From: Legionella sp.
GTDB taxonomy: Bacteria; Pseudomonadota; Gammaproteobacteria; Legionellales; Legionellaceae
Assembly (NCBI GenBank): GCA_030158115.1
Contig: JAOATK010000005.1
Coordinates: 31,523-95,522 of the forward strand
Direction: 5' to 3'
DNA: 64,000 nt
Shown in pieces: positions 17,665 to 28,584 of this stretch; the stretch's first letter is position 1, and the number at the start of each line of letters is the position of its first letter. The notes beneath the pieces were generated by a model. The model saw only the letters and a list, made by a program, of their open reading frames with translations. It searched no databases and was not told where the DNA came from. The translations under genes were made by a program, and so were the position numbers.

Positions 17665-18357
17665 TTAAATATGTAATGTGTTTTTAACAAAAGGAATGGT
17701 GATTTTTCTTTGTGCAGCAAGGGAGGCATCATCTAGATGATTGAGTAGTTGGTGGAGATCATGCATGTTTCGTGAACAGCGATTGAGTAGGAATTGCCCT
17801 ACTGTTTCTGGTAAATCAAATCCACGTTTTAAGGCATGTAATTTAAGGGTCGTAATTTTAGCTTCATCGCTTAATTCCATGAGTTGGATAACCAGCCCCC
17901 AGCTTAATCGGGAGCGCAAGTCAGCAAGCTCTATAGGCAGGGTAGGGGGTGGCGTATTTCCAGAGATGATTAAAAGACTTTGATCCATGTCCTTAATTTT
18001 ATTATAAAGATGAAATAAGGCCTCTTCCCAGGCCGCGTCTTTGGCAATAGCATCGATGTCATCAATACATACTAATGTTTGATCCTCTAATCCTTCAATC
18101 GTTTGAGGACCCCATTCTTTGAGAAGATTTAAAGGTAAATAGATTGCAGATTGAGTAGAGCTAACCGCCTGGCAACAGGCCTGTAATATATGGGATTTAC
18201 CACTTCCCTTAGGACCCCAAAGATAGAGCAAGCGATCTTCTTTAAGTGATAGCATGGTCTGTAATTGCTTTTGTAATAGCGTATTACCACCCCAGTTAAA
18301 ATCAGCCAAAGTTGCTTCGTCATTTAATTTTATGGCTAATGCCAGCTGTTTATTCAT
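17665..18357 (-). CDS. hda: DnaA-related regulatory ATPase Hda
   Basis: 230 residues, matching the length of Hda (about 233). The N terminus QLALAI (4-9) is the sliding-clamp-binding motif that Hda uses to reach the loaded clamp and stimulate ATP hydrolysis by DnaA. The AAA+ core shows Walker A GPKGSGKS at 48-55, Walker B CIDDID around 98-102 and the arginine-bearing DLRSRLSWG. The initiator DNA-binding domain of DnaA is absent, as expected. The start codon overlaps the stop of the upstream phosphatidyltransferase gene by one base (TAATG), so translation is probably coupled. Role: inactivating DnaA after initiation to prevent over-replication. Confidence 0.9.
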   Translation of the reverse strand: MNKQLALAIKLNDEATLADFNWGGNTLLQKQLQTMLSLKEDRLLYLWGPKGSGKSHILQACCQAVSSTQSAIYLPLNLLKEWGPQTIEGLEDQTLVCIDDIDAIAKDAAWEEALFHLYNKIKDMDQSLLIISGNTPPPTLPIELADLRSRLSWGLVIQLMELSDEAKITTLKLHALKRGFDLPETVGQFLLNRCSRNMHDLHQLLNHLDDASLAAQRKITIPFVKNTLHI

Positions 18358-18914
18358 TATGACAATTCTTTTTTAGGCCAGGCTTTCTGACTCCAGGTCA
18401 TCATATAGTCAATATAGGTAGTGGCTGTTGTGAAGGTCGTTAAACCAATTAGCGTATTGAGGATATAATTAGGAAATTGAAAATAAGCTAGTTCAAATAA
18501 ACAGCAAGTAACTAGACCTAATTGTAATGCGGTGTTTATCTTACTTAAGACAGAAGGTTTAAAATCTAATTTTCGACGGATAAAATGATACCAAGCGAGC
18601 ACGCCCATAGAGATAGTCAAGTCACGAAGAAAAACAAGAATGACTAACCACCAAGGTAACATCCCAATGAATGCTAATGAGATAAAACTAGAGGCAATTA
18701 ATAATTTATCAGCAAGAGGATCAACAAAGGAACCAAAAAAACTTTGCCAATTAAACCGTCGGGCCAAAATACCATCGAGCCCATCGGTTAATCCAGCTAA
18801 AATAAAGGTATAAAATGTATTAACAAATTCATGACGGTATAAAAACATCAAAAAAGGAGCAATAAGCCCCAATCGAAATAATGTTAATGCATTAGGTATG
18901 TGTTTGAGTATCAT
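18357..18914 (-). CDS. CDP-alcohol phosphatidyltransferase family membrane enzyme
   Basis: 185 residues, about five or six membrane segments. The family signature D-x2-D-G-x2-A-R-x8-G-x3-D-x3-D is complete at about 44-69 (DGLDGILAR ... GSFVDPLADK). These inner-membrane enzymes join a CDP-activated lipid to an alcohol such as glycerol 3-phosphate or phosphatidylglycerol. The protein resembles PgsA in size and N terminus (IPNALTLFRL), but a second PgsA-like paralogue next to hda is known in gammaproteobacteria, so the exact product is left open. It is the first gene of a two-gene minus-strand unit with hda. Confidence 0.85.
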   Translation of the reverse strand: MILKHIPNALTLFRLGLIAPFLMFLYRHEFVNTFYTFILAGLTDGLDGILARRFNWQSFFGSFVDPLADKLLIASSFISLAFIGMLPWWLVILVFLRDLTISMGVLAWYHFIRRKLDFKPSVLSKINTALQLGLVTCCLFELAYFQFPNYILNTLIGLTTFTTATTYIDYMMTWSQKAWPKKELS

Positions 18915-18970
18915 AGGCCGTACGAATTTAAAATACCCTTATTTTGCTTATCTACTAAAGGGAGTAAATA

Positions 18971-19066
18971 ATGTATCAACTGGAGCAGTTGGACAAGCAA
19001 ATGCTGCAAATTGATGGTGATTGCAGACTAGTGTATACAATAGTCATAGCTCTGTCACGCGATTGA
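18971..19066 (+). CDS. Possible 31-residue peptide
   Basis: ATG at 18971 with a good ribosome site (AAAGGGAG about 5 bases before) and an open frame of 31 codons to TGA at 19064, beginning MYQLEQLDKQMLQIDG. It sits in a 205-base gap between two minus-strand genes, so it would need its own promoter. It may be the head of a lost gene. Low confidence. Confidence 0.25.
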   Translation: MYQLEQLDKQMLQIDGDCRLVYTIVIALSRD

Positions 19067-19119
19067 CTCGGCTATCTTTATCAGAATTATTTATTTTCTT
19101 AAAATATATAATGGAATCA

Positions 19120-19392
19120 TCAAGTTTTGGATTCATTTTTCCGATAAATAATGACAGTATTACCAATCATCTGCACAAGCTCCGCCTTTAACGCCTCGCA
19201 TAATTCAGCAGCTATCAGGATTCGATCTTCTTTTTCTGCGCCATTAATTTTAACTTTAATTAGCTCATGAGAAAGCAGAGCAATATCAGTTTCTGCAATC
19301 ACAGCCTCTGTTAATCCTTTATTACCAAGAAGTACTACAGGTTTTAAATGATGGGCTTTGGCTTTGAGTGCTTTTTTGTGTGCATTATCCAC
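19120..19392 (-). CDS. yhbY: YhbY/CRM-domain RNA-binding protein, ribosome assembly
   Basis: 90 residues, a single CRS1-YhbY (CRM) domain with the conserved GxxG loop as GNKG (23-26) after LKPVVLL, and a second half IKVKINGAEKEDR followed by AELVQMIGNTVIIYR. YhbY associates with the precursor of the 50S subunit. It is divergent from rlmE (the 23S rRNA methyltransferase), the common neighbour arrangement in gammaproteobacteria. Confidence 0.92.
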   Translation of the reverse strand: MDNAHKKALKAKAHHLKPVVLLGNKGLTEAVIAETDIALLSHELIKVKINGAEKEDRILIAAELCEALKAELVQMIGNTVIIYRKNESKT

Positions 19393-19497
19393 TATTAATA
19401 TTCCTAATTAATCAAATGGTAAATTATTGCACGTTTTGCTGGGAAAAGGTAGTGAAATTCAGTATGATATAGCAAATTGATCCACTATTTGATGGTT

Positions 19498-20118
19498 ATG
19501 AGTCGATCCAAAAGCAGTAAACAATGGTTACAAGAACATTTTAACGACATGTACGTAAAAAAATCGCAGGCTGAAGGGTACCGCAGCCGTGCTGTGTATA
19601 AGCTAAAAGAAGTGGATGAGAAAGAATCATTGCTCAAGCCAGGTATGACGGTAGTTGATCTTGGTGCAGCTCCTGGAGGTTGGACACAATATGTCACTGA
19701 GCGTTTGCAAGGCCGGGGTCGTATTATTGCTTTAGATATTTTGCCAATGGATCCCTTACCCGATGTGGATATTATTTTGGGAGATTTTCGTGAGGATGAC
19801 GTGTTACAAACATTAATGAATTTAATTCCTAAACGTAGTGTAGACTTGTTATTATCAGATATGGCCCCAAATATGAGTGGTACTACAGCAATAGATATCC
19901 CTAGGGCTATGTATTTGGTTGAGTTAGCTTTTGATTTCGCAGAAAAAATGTTAAAGCCAGGAGGCTCTATGTTGGTTAAAGTATTTCATGGGGCTGGTTT
20001 TGATGATTTGGTGAAACTTGCGCGTTCTTCTTTTGAGAAAGTTGTCATTCGCAAACCATCTGCTTCACGAGCTCGTTCAAAAGAAACCTATTTGCTGGCA
20101 AAGGGATACAATTTATAG
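19498..20118 (+). CDS. rlmE: 23S rRNA 2'-O-ribose methyltransferase RlmE (FtsJ)
   Basis: 206 residues from ATG 19498. Upstream in-frame TTG 19477 and ATG 19492 are less likely, because E. coli RlmE (209 residues) aligns from here. S-adenosylmethionine-binding motif VDLGAAPGGW at 53-62; catalytic K-D-K triad at Lys35, Asp121 (SDMAP) and Lys161 (VKVFHG). It methylates the 2'-O of U2552 in the 23S A-loop during late 50S assembly. Directly upstream of ftsH, 65 bases apart, a conserved pair that in E. coli forms a heat-shock-responsive operon; no sigma-32 promoter is claimed here. Confidence 0.96.
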   Translation: MSRSKSSKQWLQEHFNDMYVKKSQAEGYRSRAVYKLKEVDEKESLLKPGMTVVDLGAAPGGWTQYVTERLQGRGRIIALDILPMDPLPDVDIILGDFREDDVLQTLMNLIPKRSVDLLLSDMAPNMSGTTAIDIPRAMYLVELAFDFAEKMLKPGGSMLVKVFHGAGFDDLVKLARSSFEKVVIRKPSASRARSKETYLLAKGYNL

Positions 20119-20183
20119 TAACTTTATAGATTATTTCCGTTCACTTACTATCAAAGCTTTACGCAACTAACGAGGTTAATACT

Positions 20184-22106
20184 TTGAACGACATGGTTAA
20201 GAATTTATTTTTATGGCTGATTATAGCGATCGTATTGGTCTCTGTTTTTAGTAATTTCGGCCCTCGCAATGTGGCTTCCGAAAAGATTTCTTATAGTCAA
20301 TTCTTGAAAGAAGTCGATCAAGGCATGATTAACACGGTAACCATTGAAGACGATAAAATCATCAAAGGGATGACCAAAAATAACAAGCGCTTTGTGACTT
20401 ATCTGCCAATGCAAGATAATGCTTTATTAGGTGAGTTGTTAAAAAGCAAAGTTGAAGTAAGTGGCCAGGAGAAACAACAAGAAAGTTTCCTTCTGCATTT
20501 GTTTATTAATTGGTTCCCGATGCTGCTTTTAATCGGCGTATGGGTGTTTTTTATGCGTCAGATGCAAGGCGGTGGTGGACGTGGAGCAATGTCTTTTGGA
20601 CGTTCACGAGCTCGCTTATTGGGTGAAGATCAAGTTAAGGTGACCTTTGCTGATGTTGCAGGTGTTGATGAAGCAAAGGATGAAGTGAAAGAATTAGTCG
20701 ATTTCTTGCGTGATCCGACTAAATTCCAAAATCTTGGTGGGCGTATTCCACGTGGTGTTTTATTAGTCGGTTCTCCTGGCACGGGTAAAACCTTGCTCGC
20801 CAGAGCAGTTGCAGGAGAGGCTAAAGTCCCATTTTTCACTATTTCAGGGTCTGATTTTGTTGAGATGTTTGTAGGGGTTGGTGCGTCACGAGTTCGTGAC
20901 ATGTTTGAGCAAGCTAAAAAGCATGCTCCTTGTATTATTTTTATTGATGAAATTGACGCGGTAGGTCGACATCGTGGTGCCGGATTAGGTGGTGGGCATG
21001 ATGAGCGAGAACAAACGCTGAACCAATTATTAGTAGAGATGGATGGCTTTGAGGGCAACGAAGGGGTGATTGTTATCGCCGCGACGAACCGTCCTGATGT
21101 ATTAGATCCTGCTTTATTGCGACCAGGTCGTTTTGACCGTCAAGTGGTTGTTCCTTTACCTGATATTCGTGGGCGTGAGCAAATATTAAGAGTCCACTTA
21201 CAAAAGGTTCCAGTAGATACACATATTGAAGTCATGGATATTGCTCGTGGAACACCTGGTTTTTCTGGGGCAGACTTAGCTAATCTAGTGAATGAAGCCG
21301 CATTATTTGCTGCTCGTGCGAATAAACGTAAAGTCAGCATGCTTGAATTAGAAAAAGCAAAAGATAAAATTATGATGGGTGCTGAACGTCGTTCCATGGT
21401 GATGGATGATAATGAAAAGAAATTAACAGCTTATCATGAGGCAGGACATGCTATCGTTGGCTTGTCTGTTCCTGAGCATGATCCAGTCTATAAAGTGTCT
21501 ATTATTCCAAGAGGTAGAGCGCTTGGGGTAACTATGTTTTTACCTGAACAAGATCGATACAGTCACAGTAAGCGTCGTTTGGAAAGCCAGTTATCTAGCT
21601 TATTTGGTGGCCGGATTGCAGAAGAACTTATTTTTGGCTTGGAGAGTGTTACTACAGGGGCCTCTAATGACATCATGCGATCCACTGAAATCGCGCGTAA
21701 AATGGTCACTACCTGGGGATTATCTTCTTTGGGACCATTAACTTTTGGCGAAGAAGAAGAGGAAGTATTCTTAGGTCGTTCAATGAATAAGCATAAAGAA
21801 ATGTCAGATAGAACCGCTCAACAAATTGACGATGAAGTTCGTGCGATTATTGATAGAAATTATCAAAGAGCCAAAGAAATTTTAGTCGCGAATATGGACA
21901 AGTTGCATTTAATGGCAGAAAGTCTAATTAAGTATGAAACCATTGATGCACCGCAAATCAAAGAAATTATGTCGGGCAAAGAGCCTACACCTCCACAAGA
22001 TTGGAGCGTAAGCTCTAAACCTTTGGATAGTAAAGAGCCAGTTAGTGAGGCGCCGACCAAATCTGCAGATGCAGAGACAATAGTAAAACCTGCTGAAGAA
22101 AGCTGA
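20184..22106 (+). CDS. ftsH: ATP-dependent zinc metalloprotease FtsH
   Basis: 640 residues, inner-membrane AAA+ protease that degrades misassembled membrane proteins and regulators. Two N-terminal membrane segments (about 7-25 and 106-126) flank a periplasmic domain. Walker A is GSPGTGKT at 196-203 (usually GPPGTGKT), Walker B FIDEID, then the zinc site HEAGH at 418-422. The TTG at 20184 is chosen because GAGG stands 8 bases before it; the ATG three codons later (20193) is too far from that site. The tail is Pro/Ser/Glu-rich and variable as in the family. Confidence 0.97.
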   Translation: MNDMVKNLFLWLIIAIVLVSVFSNFGPRNVASEKISYSQFLKEVDQGMINTVTIEDDKIIKGMTKNNKRFVTYLPMQDNALLGELLKSKVEVSGQEKQQESFLLHLFINWFPMLLLIGVWVFFMRQMQGGGGRGAMSFGRSRARLLGEDQVKVTFADVAGVDEAKDEVKELVDFLRDPTKFQNLGGRIPRGVLLVGSPGTGKTLLARAVAGEAKVPFFTISGSDFVEMFVGVGASRVRDMFEQAKKHAPCIIFIDEIDAVGRHRGAGLGGGHDEREQTLNQLLVEMDGFEGNEGVIVIAATNRPDVLDPALLRPGRFDRQVVVPLPDIRGREQILRVHLQKVPVDTHIEVMDIARGTPGFSGADLANLVNEAALFAARANKRKVSMLELEKAKDKIMMGAERRSMVMDDNEKKLTAYHEAGHAIVGLSVPEHDPVYKVSIIPRGRALGVTMFLPEQDRYSHSKRRLESQLSSLFGGRIAEELIFGLESVTTGASNDIMRSTEIARKMVTTWGLSSLGPLTFGEEEEEVFLGRSMNKHKEMSDRTAQQIDDEVRAIIDRNYQRAKEILVANMDKLHLMAESLIKYETIDAPQIKEIMSGKEPTPPQDWSVSSKPLDSKEPVSEAPTKSADAETIVKPAEES

Positions 22107-22129
22107 TGTTGGGTAAGTGAGAAAAGTAG

Positions 22130-23029
22130 GTGAATGCAAAACAATTTATAAGCTGGCTTGATCATCAAAGCCAGCGATCAGTTGAAGGTTCTCCAGAAAA
22201 ACCATTAATCATGGGTATTTTAAACGTAACACCCAATTCTTTTTCTGATGGGGGCAAATTTTTATCAACAGAAAGAGCTTGTGAGCAAGCATTCCAGTTG
22301 ATTGCCCAAGGGGCAGATCTTATTGATATAGGTGGTGAATCCACTAAGCCAGGTGCGGCTGCAGTCTCTGTGGAGAGTGAATTAAGCCGAGTTATTCCTG
22401 TGATTGAAGAGATTAGGATGAACTCGGATATTTGTATTTCAATAGATACAAACAAACCAGAAGTAATGGAAGCTGCTGTTCAGGCCGGTGCTAATGTGAT
22501 TAATGATGTCTATGCATTGCGTCGAGAAGGTGCTTTGTCAATGGCTGTAAAACTGGCTGTACCGGTGTGCTTAATGCACATGCAAGGTGAGCCACAAAGC
22601 ATGCAACAAAGTCCGCACTATCCTAATGGGGTAGTTAATGAAGTGATGGATTTTTTTAAAGAGCGTATCGCTACCTGCATGCGTGCAGGGATTTCAAAAG
22701 CAAATCTAATTTTAGATCCTGGTTTTGGCTTTGGAAAAGAAGTAGAGGATAATTTAATTTTAGTAAATCAGTTGGATTCTTTTGCAACACTAAAATGTCC
22801 TCTTCTTTTAGGTGTTTCACGTAAGAGCACGATTGGGGCAATACTTCATAAAGAAGTCACTGATCGTCTAATAGGAAGTATTGCGTTAACTATTTATGCC
22901 GCTTTGAAGGGAGTTGGGATCATTAGAACGCATGACGTGGATGAAACTAATCAGGCGTTGCAAATGATTAACAGCGTGTGGAGCAGTCTGGATAGAGCAT
23001 CGCGTAATTCAGACTACAATAAAATTTAA
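22130..23029 (+). CDS. folP: Dihydropteroate synthase
   Basis: 299 residues from GTG 22130. Condenses 6-hydroxymethyl-dihydropterin pyrophosphate with p-aminobenzoate in folate synthesis; the target of sulfonamides. The signature MGILNVTPNSFSDGG begins near residue 28, followed by DIGGESTKPGA, SIDTNKPEV, CLMHMQG, DPGFGFGK and SRKSTIG, all as expected. The N-terminal extension before the first signature is a few residues longer than in E. coli. A weak ribosome site precedes the GTG. It lies between ftsH and glmM, the usual gammaproteobacterial order. Confidence 0.95.
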   Translation: MNAKQFISWLDHQSQRSVEGSPEKPLIMGILNVTPNSFSDGGKFLSTERACEQAFQLIAQGADLIDIGGESTKPGAAAVSVESELSRVIPVIEEIRMNSDICISIDTNKPEVMEAAVQAGANVINDVYALRREGALSMAVKLAVPVCLMHMQGEPQSMQQSPHYPNGVVNEVMDFFKERIATCMRAGISKANLILDPGFGFGKEVEDNLILVNQLDSFATLKCPLLLGVSRKSTIGAILHKEVTDRLIGSIALTIYAALKGVGIIRTHDVDETNQALQMINSVWSSLDRASRNSDYNKI

Positions 23030-23046
23030 GGTGATAGGGATAAAAA

Positions 23047-24399
23047 ATGAGTCAACGTAAATATTTTGGTACCGATGGCATACGTGGACATGTAGGTTTA
23101 TCGAACATTAATCCCGAATTTTTTTTAAAGTTGGGTTGGGCTATAGGTCGTGTGCTAGCGAATGGCCACCGAAAAAAAGTAGTCATTGGAAAAGATACTA
23201 GAGTATCGGGCTATATGCTTGAATCAGCACTAGAAGCTGGTTTATCTGCCGCAGGAGTTGACATCGCACTGTTGGGCCCTATGCCAACACCTGCGATCGC
23301 TTATTTAACACAAACTCTTCGTGCGAACGCTGGTATCGTTATTAGTGCCTCTCATAATTTATTTCAAGACAATGGTATTAAGTTTTTTTCTGCAGAGGGT
23401 GGCAAAATCCCGGATGATGTGGAACTTGCTATAGAAGCTGAAATAGAAAAAAAGATGGAAACAGTGCCATCAAAAGAACTTGGAAAAGCCACAAGAATTA
23501 ATGATGCAAGCGGTCGTTACATTGAGTTTTGTAAATCAACTATCCCTTCATTAACTCGATTATCTGGATTAAAAATCGTTGTTGATTGTGCTAATGGAGC
23601 TACCTATCATATTGCGCCTAATGTTTTTGCTGAATTAGGTGCTGAGGTTACCTCAATTGGTAATGGACCGGATGGGTTTAATATTAATGAAAAATGTGGC
23701 TCTACCTCGCCAGAGTGTTTAAGGCAAAAGGTATTAAGCACGGGTGCTGATATTGGAATTGGTCTGGATGGAGATGGCGATCGAGTCATCTTAGTTGATG
23801 CTAAGGGCAAGCTAATTGATGGTGATCAAATTCTTTATATTATTGCTAAAGATCGATACCAACGCGATCTTTTACATGGTGGGGTAGTTGGGACACTCAT
23901 GAGCAATTATGGATTAGAGCTTGCTATGACACAATTAGGCATTCCTTTCTTGCGATCAAAAGTGGGCGATCGCTATGTTTTAGAAGCCTTGCGTACGAAT
24001 AATTGGAAAATTGGTGGTGAATCGTCAGGTCATATTGTCTGTTTAGATAAAACAACAACGGGTGATGGGATTGTTGCCGCTTTACAAGTACTGTCAATTA
24101 TGATCAAACAAGACAAAACGCTAGAACAATTAACAGAAGGAATTACTTTGCTGCCTCAGAGTCTGATAAATTTAAAAACAGATCATGCCATAACTTTAGC
24201 TGGGAATGCTCAGGTAATAGATGTAGTAAAAGATTTAGAAAATACTCTAAAGGGTTCAGGCAGGGTGCTACTACGAGCATCTGGTACAGAGCCACTACTT
24301 CGTGTGATGGTTGAAGGCCTAGATGAGTCTTTAGTTAAAACACATGCACAAAGATTATCTGATGAAATTAGTTTGATTGATAAAAGCCTGAATTTATAA
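23047..24399 (+). CDS. glmM: Phosphoglucosamine mutase
   Basis: 450 residues. Interconverts glucosamine 6-phosphate and 1-phosphate for UDP-GlcNAc, feeding peptidoglycan and LPS. Phosphoserine loop ISASHN with Ser102, the same number as in E. coli; the next residue is Leu where Pro is usual. Metal-binding loop DGDGDR, sugar-binding GGESSGH and phosphate-binding [12 protein letters not shown] are intact. Starts with [10 protein letters not shown], 17 bases after folP. Confidence 0.96.
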   Translation: MSQRKYFGTDGIRGHVGLSNINPEFFLKLGWAIGRVLANGHRKKVVIGKDTRVSGYMLESALEAGLSAAGVDIALLGPMPTPAIAYLTQTLRANAGIVISASHNLFQDNGIKFFSAEGGKIPDDVELAIEAEIEKKMETVPSKELGKATRINDASGRYIEFCKSTIPSLTRLSGLKIVVDCANGATYHIAPNVFAELGAEVTSIGNGPDGFNINEKCGSTSPECLRQKVLSTGADIGIGLDGDGDRVILVDAKGKLIDGDQILYIIAKDRYQRDLLHGGVVGTLMSNYGLELAMTQLGIPFLRSKVGDRYVLEALRTNNWKIGGESSGHIVCLDKTTTGDGIVAALQVLSIMIKQDKTLEQLTEGITLLPQSLINLKTDHAITLAGNAQVIDVVKDLENTLKGSGRVLLRASGTEPLLRVMVEGLDESLVKTHAQRLSDEISLIDKSLNL

Positions 24400-24461
24400 A
24401 AAACTACCCATTAAGAACAACTTTAGGTATAGTCTTGCAGTTGAAAAAACAAGGGTTGTCT

Positions 24462-25211
24462 ATGAGACATAAAATAGTTGCGGGTAACTGGAAAATGAAC
24501 GGTCAGTTACCGCAAGTGACTCAGTTAACAAATCAGTTAAAAGAGCTGGTTGACAAGAAGGGTGCTACTCAAATTGTTGTAATGCCCCCAGCAATCTATA
24601 TCCCCCATGTAAGTCATATACTTGCAGGGTCTGGTATTGAAATCGGTGCTCAGAACGTTTATCCCAAAGACTTTGGTGCTTATACCGGAGAGCTTTCAGC
24701 ACCAATGCTAAAAGACTTCAATTGCCGTTATGTTTTAGTGGGACATTCAGAGCGAAGACACAATTTTCATGAAAGTGAAAATTTTGTGGCACAAAAATTC
24801 CACCACGCAAAAGATCATGGTATGATACCCGTTCTTTGCGTAGGCGAGACCTTAATTCAGCGGGAAAAAGGACAAACAGAGCAAGTTATTGCCAAACAGT
24901 TATTGGCAGTCAGTGAGCACGATAAAAATAGTTTTCAAAATTGCATCGTAGCTTATGAGCCTGTTTGGGCAATCGGTACTGGCCAAACAGCCTCCCCTGA
25001 ACAGGTGCAAGAAGTGCATCAGTTCATTAGAAAACTGATTGCTGAAATAAACAGCAGTGATGCTGAGCGTTTATCCCTTCTTTATGGTGGTAGCGTGAAC
25101 GAACAGAATGCGAGTGCTCTATTTGCTATGCCCGATGTTGATGGTGGCTTAGTAGGCGGTGCCTCTTTAAATGCGAAACAGTTTTTGGAAATTGTGAAAT
25201 GTATCAATTGA
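24462..25211 (+). CDS. tpiA: Triosephosphate isomerase
   Basis: 249 residues from ATG 24462, which has AAGGG 6 bases upstream; an earlier in-frame TTG (24435) would add nine residues unlike the family. Catalytic residues Lys11 (GNWKMNG), His95 (VGHSERR) and Glu166 ([11 protein letters not shown]) are all present. Its last 13 bases overlap secG, a linkage seen in many gammaproteobacteria. Confidence 0.97.
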   Translation: MRHKIVAGNWKMNGQLPQVTQLTNQLKELVDKKGATQIVVMPPAIYIPHVSHILAGSGIEIGAQNVYPKDFGAYTGELSAPMLKDFNCRYVLVGHSERRHNFHESENFVAQKFHHAKDHGMIPVLCVGETLIQREKGQTEQVIAKQLLAVSEHDKNSFQNCIVAYEPVWAIGTGQTASPEQVQEVHQFIRKLIAEINSSDAERLSLLYGGSVNEQNASALFAMPDVDGGLVGGASLNAKQFLEIVKCIN

Positions 25212-25519
25212 TATTAATAATTCATATGATGGTTGCTATAGTCTTAATTGGCTTAGTGCTTATTCAACATGGTAAAGGCGCTGATATAGGTGCCGCCTTT
25301 GGTTCTGGCGCTTCAAATACTTTATTTGGTAGCCAAGGAACAGGTAGTTTCTTATTTAAATTAACTGGTGGGTTAGCGCTGACATTTTTTGTCACAAGTT
25401 TGTTGTTGTCTTATTTGGTTTCAGTACAATATCAAAAAGCAGAGCAATTTACAGCTCCTCAACAAAGCAGTGCCCCTGTGAATTCAATTCCAGTGCCAGT
25501 TGATAATAAAAGTAATTAA
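25199..25519 (+). CDS. secG: Preprotein translocase subunit SecG
   Basis: 106 residues. Two membrane segments (about 2-22 and 52-72) enclose the cytosolic loop [23 protein letters not shown], characteristic of SecG, which assists SecYEG by topology changes during export. The ATG lies inside tpiA. The C-terminal tail is polar (Gln, Ser, Pro) and variable. Followed by tRNA-Leu. Confidence 0.94.
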   Translation: MYQLILIIHMMVAIVLIGLVLIQHGKGADIGAAFGSGASNTLFGSQGTGSFLFKLTGGLALTFFVTSLLLSYLVSVQYQKAEQFTAPQQSSAPVNSIPVPVDNKSN

Positions 25520-25575
25520 GTAGGATCTGTTACTATTCGAGATTTCGAATGATCAGCAGAACCTAAAAAAGATAT

Positions 25576-25660
25576 GCCGAAGTGGTGGAATTGGTAGACA
25601 CGCCGTCTTGAGGGGGCGGTGGCGTAAGCCGTGCCGGTTCGAGTCCGGCCTTCGGCACCA
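25576..25660 (+). tRNA. tRNA-Leu, anticodon GAG
   Basis: 85 bases with encoded CCA. Acceptor GCCGAAG pairs with CTTCGGC. The anticodon loop TTGAGGG is closed by CCGTC/GGCGG. A long variable arm (class II) and T-arm GCCGG-TTCGAGT-CCGGC follow. Located between secG and nuoA, its common place in gammaproteobacteria. Confidence 0.96.
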
Positions 25661-25682
25661 TTTAATCGAGCAAGGTGAAATG

Positions 25683-26039
25683 ATGCTATCTCAATACTTA
25701 CCCGTTCTCATTTTTATCGTTATTGGATTAGTTTTAGGCTTAGTGATGCTTGGGTCAGGCGCCTTACTCTCAAAGCATAGTCCCAATGCCGCAAAAAATG
25801 CGCCATATGAATGTGGATTTGATGCGTTTGAAAGCTCGCACATCCCCTTTGATGTCCGATTTTATCTAGTTGCCATATTATTCATTATTTTTGACTTGGA
25901 AACGGCCTTCTTCTTTCCTTGGGCTTTAGCCTTACGTAAAATAGGATGGTTTGGTTTTGCAGGTATGATGTTATTTTTGGGTTTGTTGGTTATTGGCTTT
26001 ATCTATGAATGGAAACGTGGCGCTTTAGAGTGGGAATAG
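25683..26039 (+). CDS. nuoA: NADH-quinone oxidoreductase subunit A
   Basis: 118 residues from ATG 25683, behind AAGGTG with a 5-base spacer; the preceding ATG at 25680 is too close to it. Three membrane segments. The loop [20 protein letters not shown] and the acidic [11 protein letters not shown] are the family signature at the junction of the peripheral and membrane arms. First gene of the complete nuo set (proton-pumping complex I). Confidence 0.95.
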   Translation: MLSQYLPVLIFIVIGLVLGLVMLGSGALLSKHSPNAAKNAPYECGFDAFESSHIPFDVRFYLVAILFIIFDLETAFFFPWALALRKIGWFGFAGMMLFLGLLVIGFIYEWKRGALEWE

Positions 26040-26135
26040 TTGTAAGAGTGCGAATTGGATTTAACGAATCGTAACAGCATGTTTTATTAGAGCATAAGTT
26101 GCGAATATTTTTATTTAACTGCTTAGAGGCTAGCG

Positions 26136-26612
26136 ATGGCGGTTGCGGAATTAGAAAAAAGTGGCTTTGTAACGACTTCAGTCGAGAAACTTGTTGGGTG
26201 GGCGCGTAGTGGTTCGATGTGGCCTATGACTTTTGGTTTAGCCTGTTGTGCGGTAGAAATGATGCATGTGGGCGCTGCCCGTTATGATTTAGACCGATTC
26301 GGTATTATTTTTCGTCCTAGTCCGCGTCAATCAGATGTGATGATTGTTGCTGGAACTCTATGTAATAAAATGGCCCCTGCTTTACGTAAAGTCTACGATC
26401 AGATGGCTGAGCCACGTTGGGTTATCTCTATGGGTTCTTGTGCCAACGGTGGTGGTTATTACCATTACTCTTATTCAGTAGTACGTGGATGTGATCGAAT
26501 TGTTCCTGTGGATGTGTATGTACCAGGATGTCCACCAACAGCGGAAGCATTGCTGTATGGCATCATTCAATTACAGAATAAAATCAAACGTAAAAATATA
26601 TTAGAAGCGTAA
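26136..26612 (+). CDS. nuoB: NADH-quinone oxidoreductase subunit B (cluster N2)
   Basis: 158 residues. The four ligands of the terminal [4Fe-4S] cluster N2 are present: the tandem Cys37-Cys38 (LACCAVE), Cys102 (GSCANGGG) and Cys132 (PGCPP). N2 passes electrons to quinone. Separated from nuoA by 96 bases with no gene. Confidence 0.97.
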   Translation: MAVAELEKSGFVTTSVEKLVGWARSGSMWPMTFGLACCAVEMMHVGAARYDLDRFGIIFRPSPRQSDVMIVAGTLCNKMAPALRKVYDQMAEPRWVISMGSCANGGGYYHYSYSVVRGCDRIVPVDVYVPGCPPTAEALLYGIIQLQNKIKRKNILEA

Positions 26613-26634
26613 GATCATCAAAGGTGCAAATTAG

Positions 26635-27312
26635 ATGACAAAAAATGATTATTTGATTGAAAAATTACAAAATAAATTGGCAGATCACATTAGCAATCTG
26701 ACTTTTGCTTACGATGAAGTCACTATTGAATGCGCTGCTGCGAATTTAAAGCCATTAATGTTGGAATTACGTGACGAACCAGCATTCTTATTTGATGAGC
26801 TTATTGATCTTTGTGCAGTTGATTATTTACTTTATGGCGAATACGATTGGGAAACAGATTCTGCAACAGAAAATGGCTTCTCACGCGGTGTAGAGCGCCA
26901 AGAAGCAAAGGCTTACGCCCTAGAAAAACCTCGTTTTGCGGTTGTTTATCATTTATTATCAACTCAAAAAAACCATCGCTTACGGGTTAAGGTTTTTGTT
27001 GATGAACATCATTTAATTGTTCCTTCAGTCCATGAACTATGGAAAGGCGCTAATTGGTTTGAGCGTGAAGCCTATGATTTATATGGCATTTTATTTGATG
27101 GGCACCCAGACTTAAGACGAATTCTTACTGACTACGGTTTTATTGGTCATCCATTTAGAAAAGATTTTCCTGTGAGTGGTCATGTTGAAATGCGTTTTGA
27201 CGCGAAATTACAAAAAATAATTTATGAGCCTGTAGACATAGTGCCCAGAATTTTAGTCCCCAAAGTTATTCGTAATGATAACCGATATGTTGCTAGTGAG
27301 AGTGGCGAATAA
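26635..27312 (+). CDS. nuoC: NADH-quinone oxidoreductase subunit C
   Basis: 225 residues, the hydrophilic 30-kDa subunit of the connecting module. The signature [17 protein letters not shown] is seen around 133-150, then [13 protein letters not shown] and HPFRKDFP. nuoC and nuoD are separate genes here, not fused as in E. coli; the TAA stop and the ATG of nuoD share one base (TAATG). Confidence 0.96.
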   Translation: MTKNDYLIEKLQNKLADHISNLTFAYDEVTIECAAANLKPLMLELRDEPAFLFDELIDLCAVDYLLYGEYDWETDSATENGFSRGVERQEAKAYALEKPRFAVVYHLLSTQKNHRLRVKVFVDEHHLIVPSVHELWKGANWFEREAYDLYGILFDGHPDLRRILTDYGFIGHPFRKDFPVSGHVEMRFDAKLQKIIYEPVDIVPRILVPKVIRNDNRYVASESGE

Positions 27313-28565
27313 TGATTGAATTAAAAAATTATACTTTAAATTTTGGTCCCCAACATCCCGCAGCACATGGTGTTTTGCGTTTGGTTTTAGAGCTTGAAGG
27401 TGAGACAATTGTTCGAGCTGATCCTCATATCGGTTTATTGCACCGCGCTACAGAAAAGCTAGTTGAAACAAAGCCTTATATTCACAGCATTGGCTACATG
27501 GACCGGCTAGATTATGTCTCCATGATGTGTAATGAACATGCTTATGTTCGCGCCATAGAAAAATTTTTGAATGTTGATGTTCCTTTACGAGCACAATATA
27601 TCCGCACCATGTTTGACGAAGTAACGCGAGTTCTAAACCACCTCCTGTGGTTGGGGGCTATTGCATTAGATATCGGAGCAATGACCGTATTTTTGTATTG
27701 CTTTAGAGAGCGCGAAGATTTATTTGACTGTTATGAAGCAGTCTCAGGTGCACGTATGCATGCCACCTATTACAGGCCTGGCGGAGTAGCTCGTGATTTA
27801 CCTGATACAATGCCGCAATACAAAGCATCAAGATGGCACAGTGATCGCGAAGTCGAAAAGTTAAATGAGAATCGTAGTGGTAGTTTGCTTGATTTTCTTT
27901 GGGCTTTTACAGAACGTTTTCCAAAGTGTGTTGATGAATATGAAACATTGTTAACTGATAATCGAATTTGGAAACAACGTACTGTAGATATAGGCGTTGT
28001 GTCACCAGAAAATGCCTTGCAGTGGGGCTTTACTGGACCTATGCTTCGAGGCTCAGGTATTGCCTGGGATTTACGAAAAAACCAAACTTATGCAGCCTAT
28101 GATAAAGTCGATTTTGATGTTCCTGTTGGAAAAACAGGGGACTGTTATGATCGCTACTTAGTTCGTGTTGAAGAGTTAAGGCAATCTAATCGAATCATCA
28201 GACAATGTATTGAATGGTTAAGAAAAAATCCAGGACCGATTCGCGTTGATGATCACAAAATTACACCTCCGCGTCGTGTTGAAATGAAAGAAGACATGGA
28301 AGCTCTTATTCATCATTTTAAGCTATTTAGTGAGGGCTTTTGCTTACCAAGAGGGGAAGTGTACTCCGCTGTTGAAGCACCTAAGGGTGAGTTTGGAATT
28401 TATATGGTATCTGATGGGGCAAATAAACCTTATCGTTTAAAAATTCGTGCCCCTGGATTTGCTCATTTATCCAGTTATGATGACATGGTAAGAGGGCATA
28501 TGCTTGCGGATGGCGTGGCCATTTTAGCAAGCCAGGACATAGTGTTTGGAGAAGTAGACCGCTAA
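27312..28565 (+). CDS. nuoD: NADH-quinone oxidoreductase subunit D
   Basis: 417 residues, the 49-kDa subunit that forms the quinone pocket with NuoB. Contains [14 protein letters not shown] at the N terminus, the [10 protein letters not shown] stretch, and the C-terminal [11 protein letters not shown] and IVFGEVDR end. A repeat pair lies in the 156-base gap before nuoE. Confidence 0.97.
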   Translation: MIELKNYTLNFGPQHPAAHGVLRLVLELEGETIVRADPHIGLLHRATEKLVETKPYIHSIGYMDRLDYVSMMCNEHAYVRAIEKFLNVDVPLRAQYIRTMFDEVTRVLNHLLWLGAIALDIGAMTVFLYCFREREDLFDCYEAVSGARMHATYYRPGGVARDLPDTMPQYKASRWHSDREVEKLNENRSGSLLDFLWAFTERFPKCVDEYETLLTDNRIWKQRTVDIGVVSPENALQWGFTGPMLRGSGIAWDLRKNQTYAAYDKVDFDVPVGKTGDCYDRYLVRVEELRQSNRIIRQCIEWLRKNPGPIRVDDHKITPPRRVEMKEDMEALIHHFKLFSEGFCLPRGEVYSAVEAPKGEFGIYMVSDGANKPYRLKIRAPGFAHLSSYDDMVRGHMLADGVAILASQDIVFGEVDR

Positions 28566-28584
28566 TAAAATGCCTGGTCAAGAT

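Noticed and set aside
25608..25682. Longer nuoA reading starting inside tRNA-Leu
   Set aside because: The extension is the translated tRNA; the ATG at 25683 has its own ribosome site and matches the family length.
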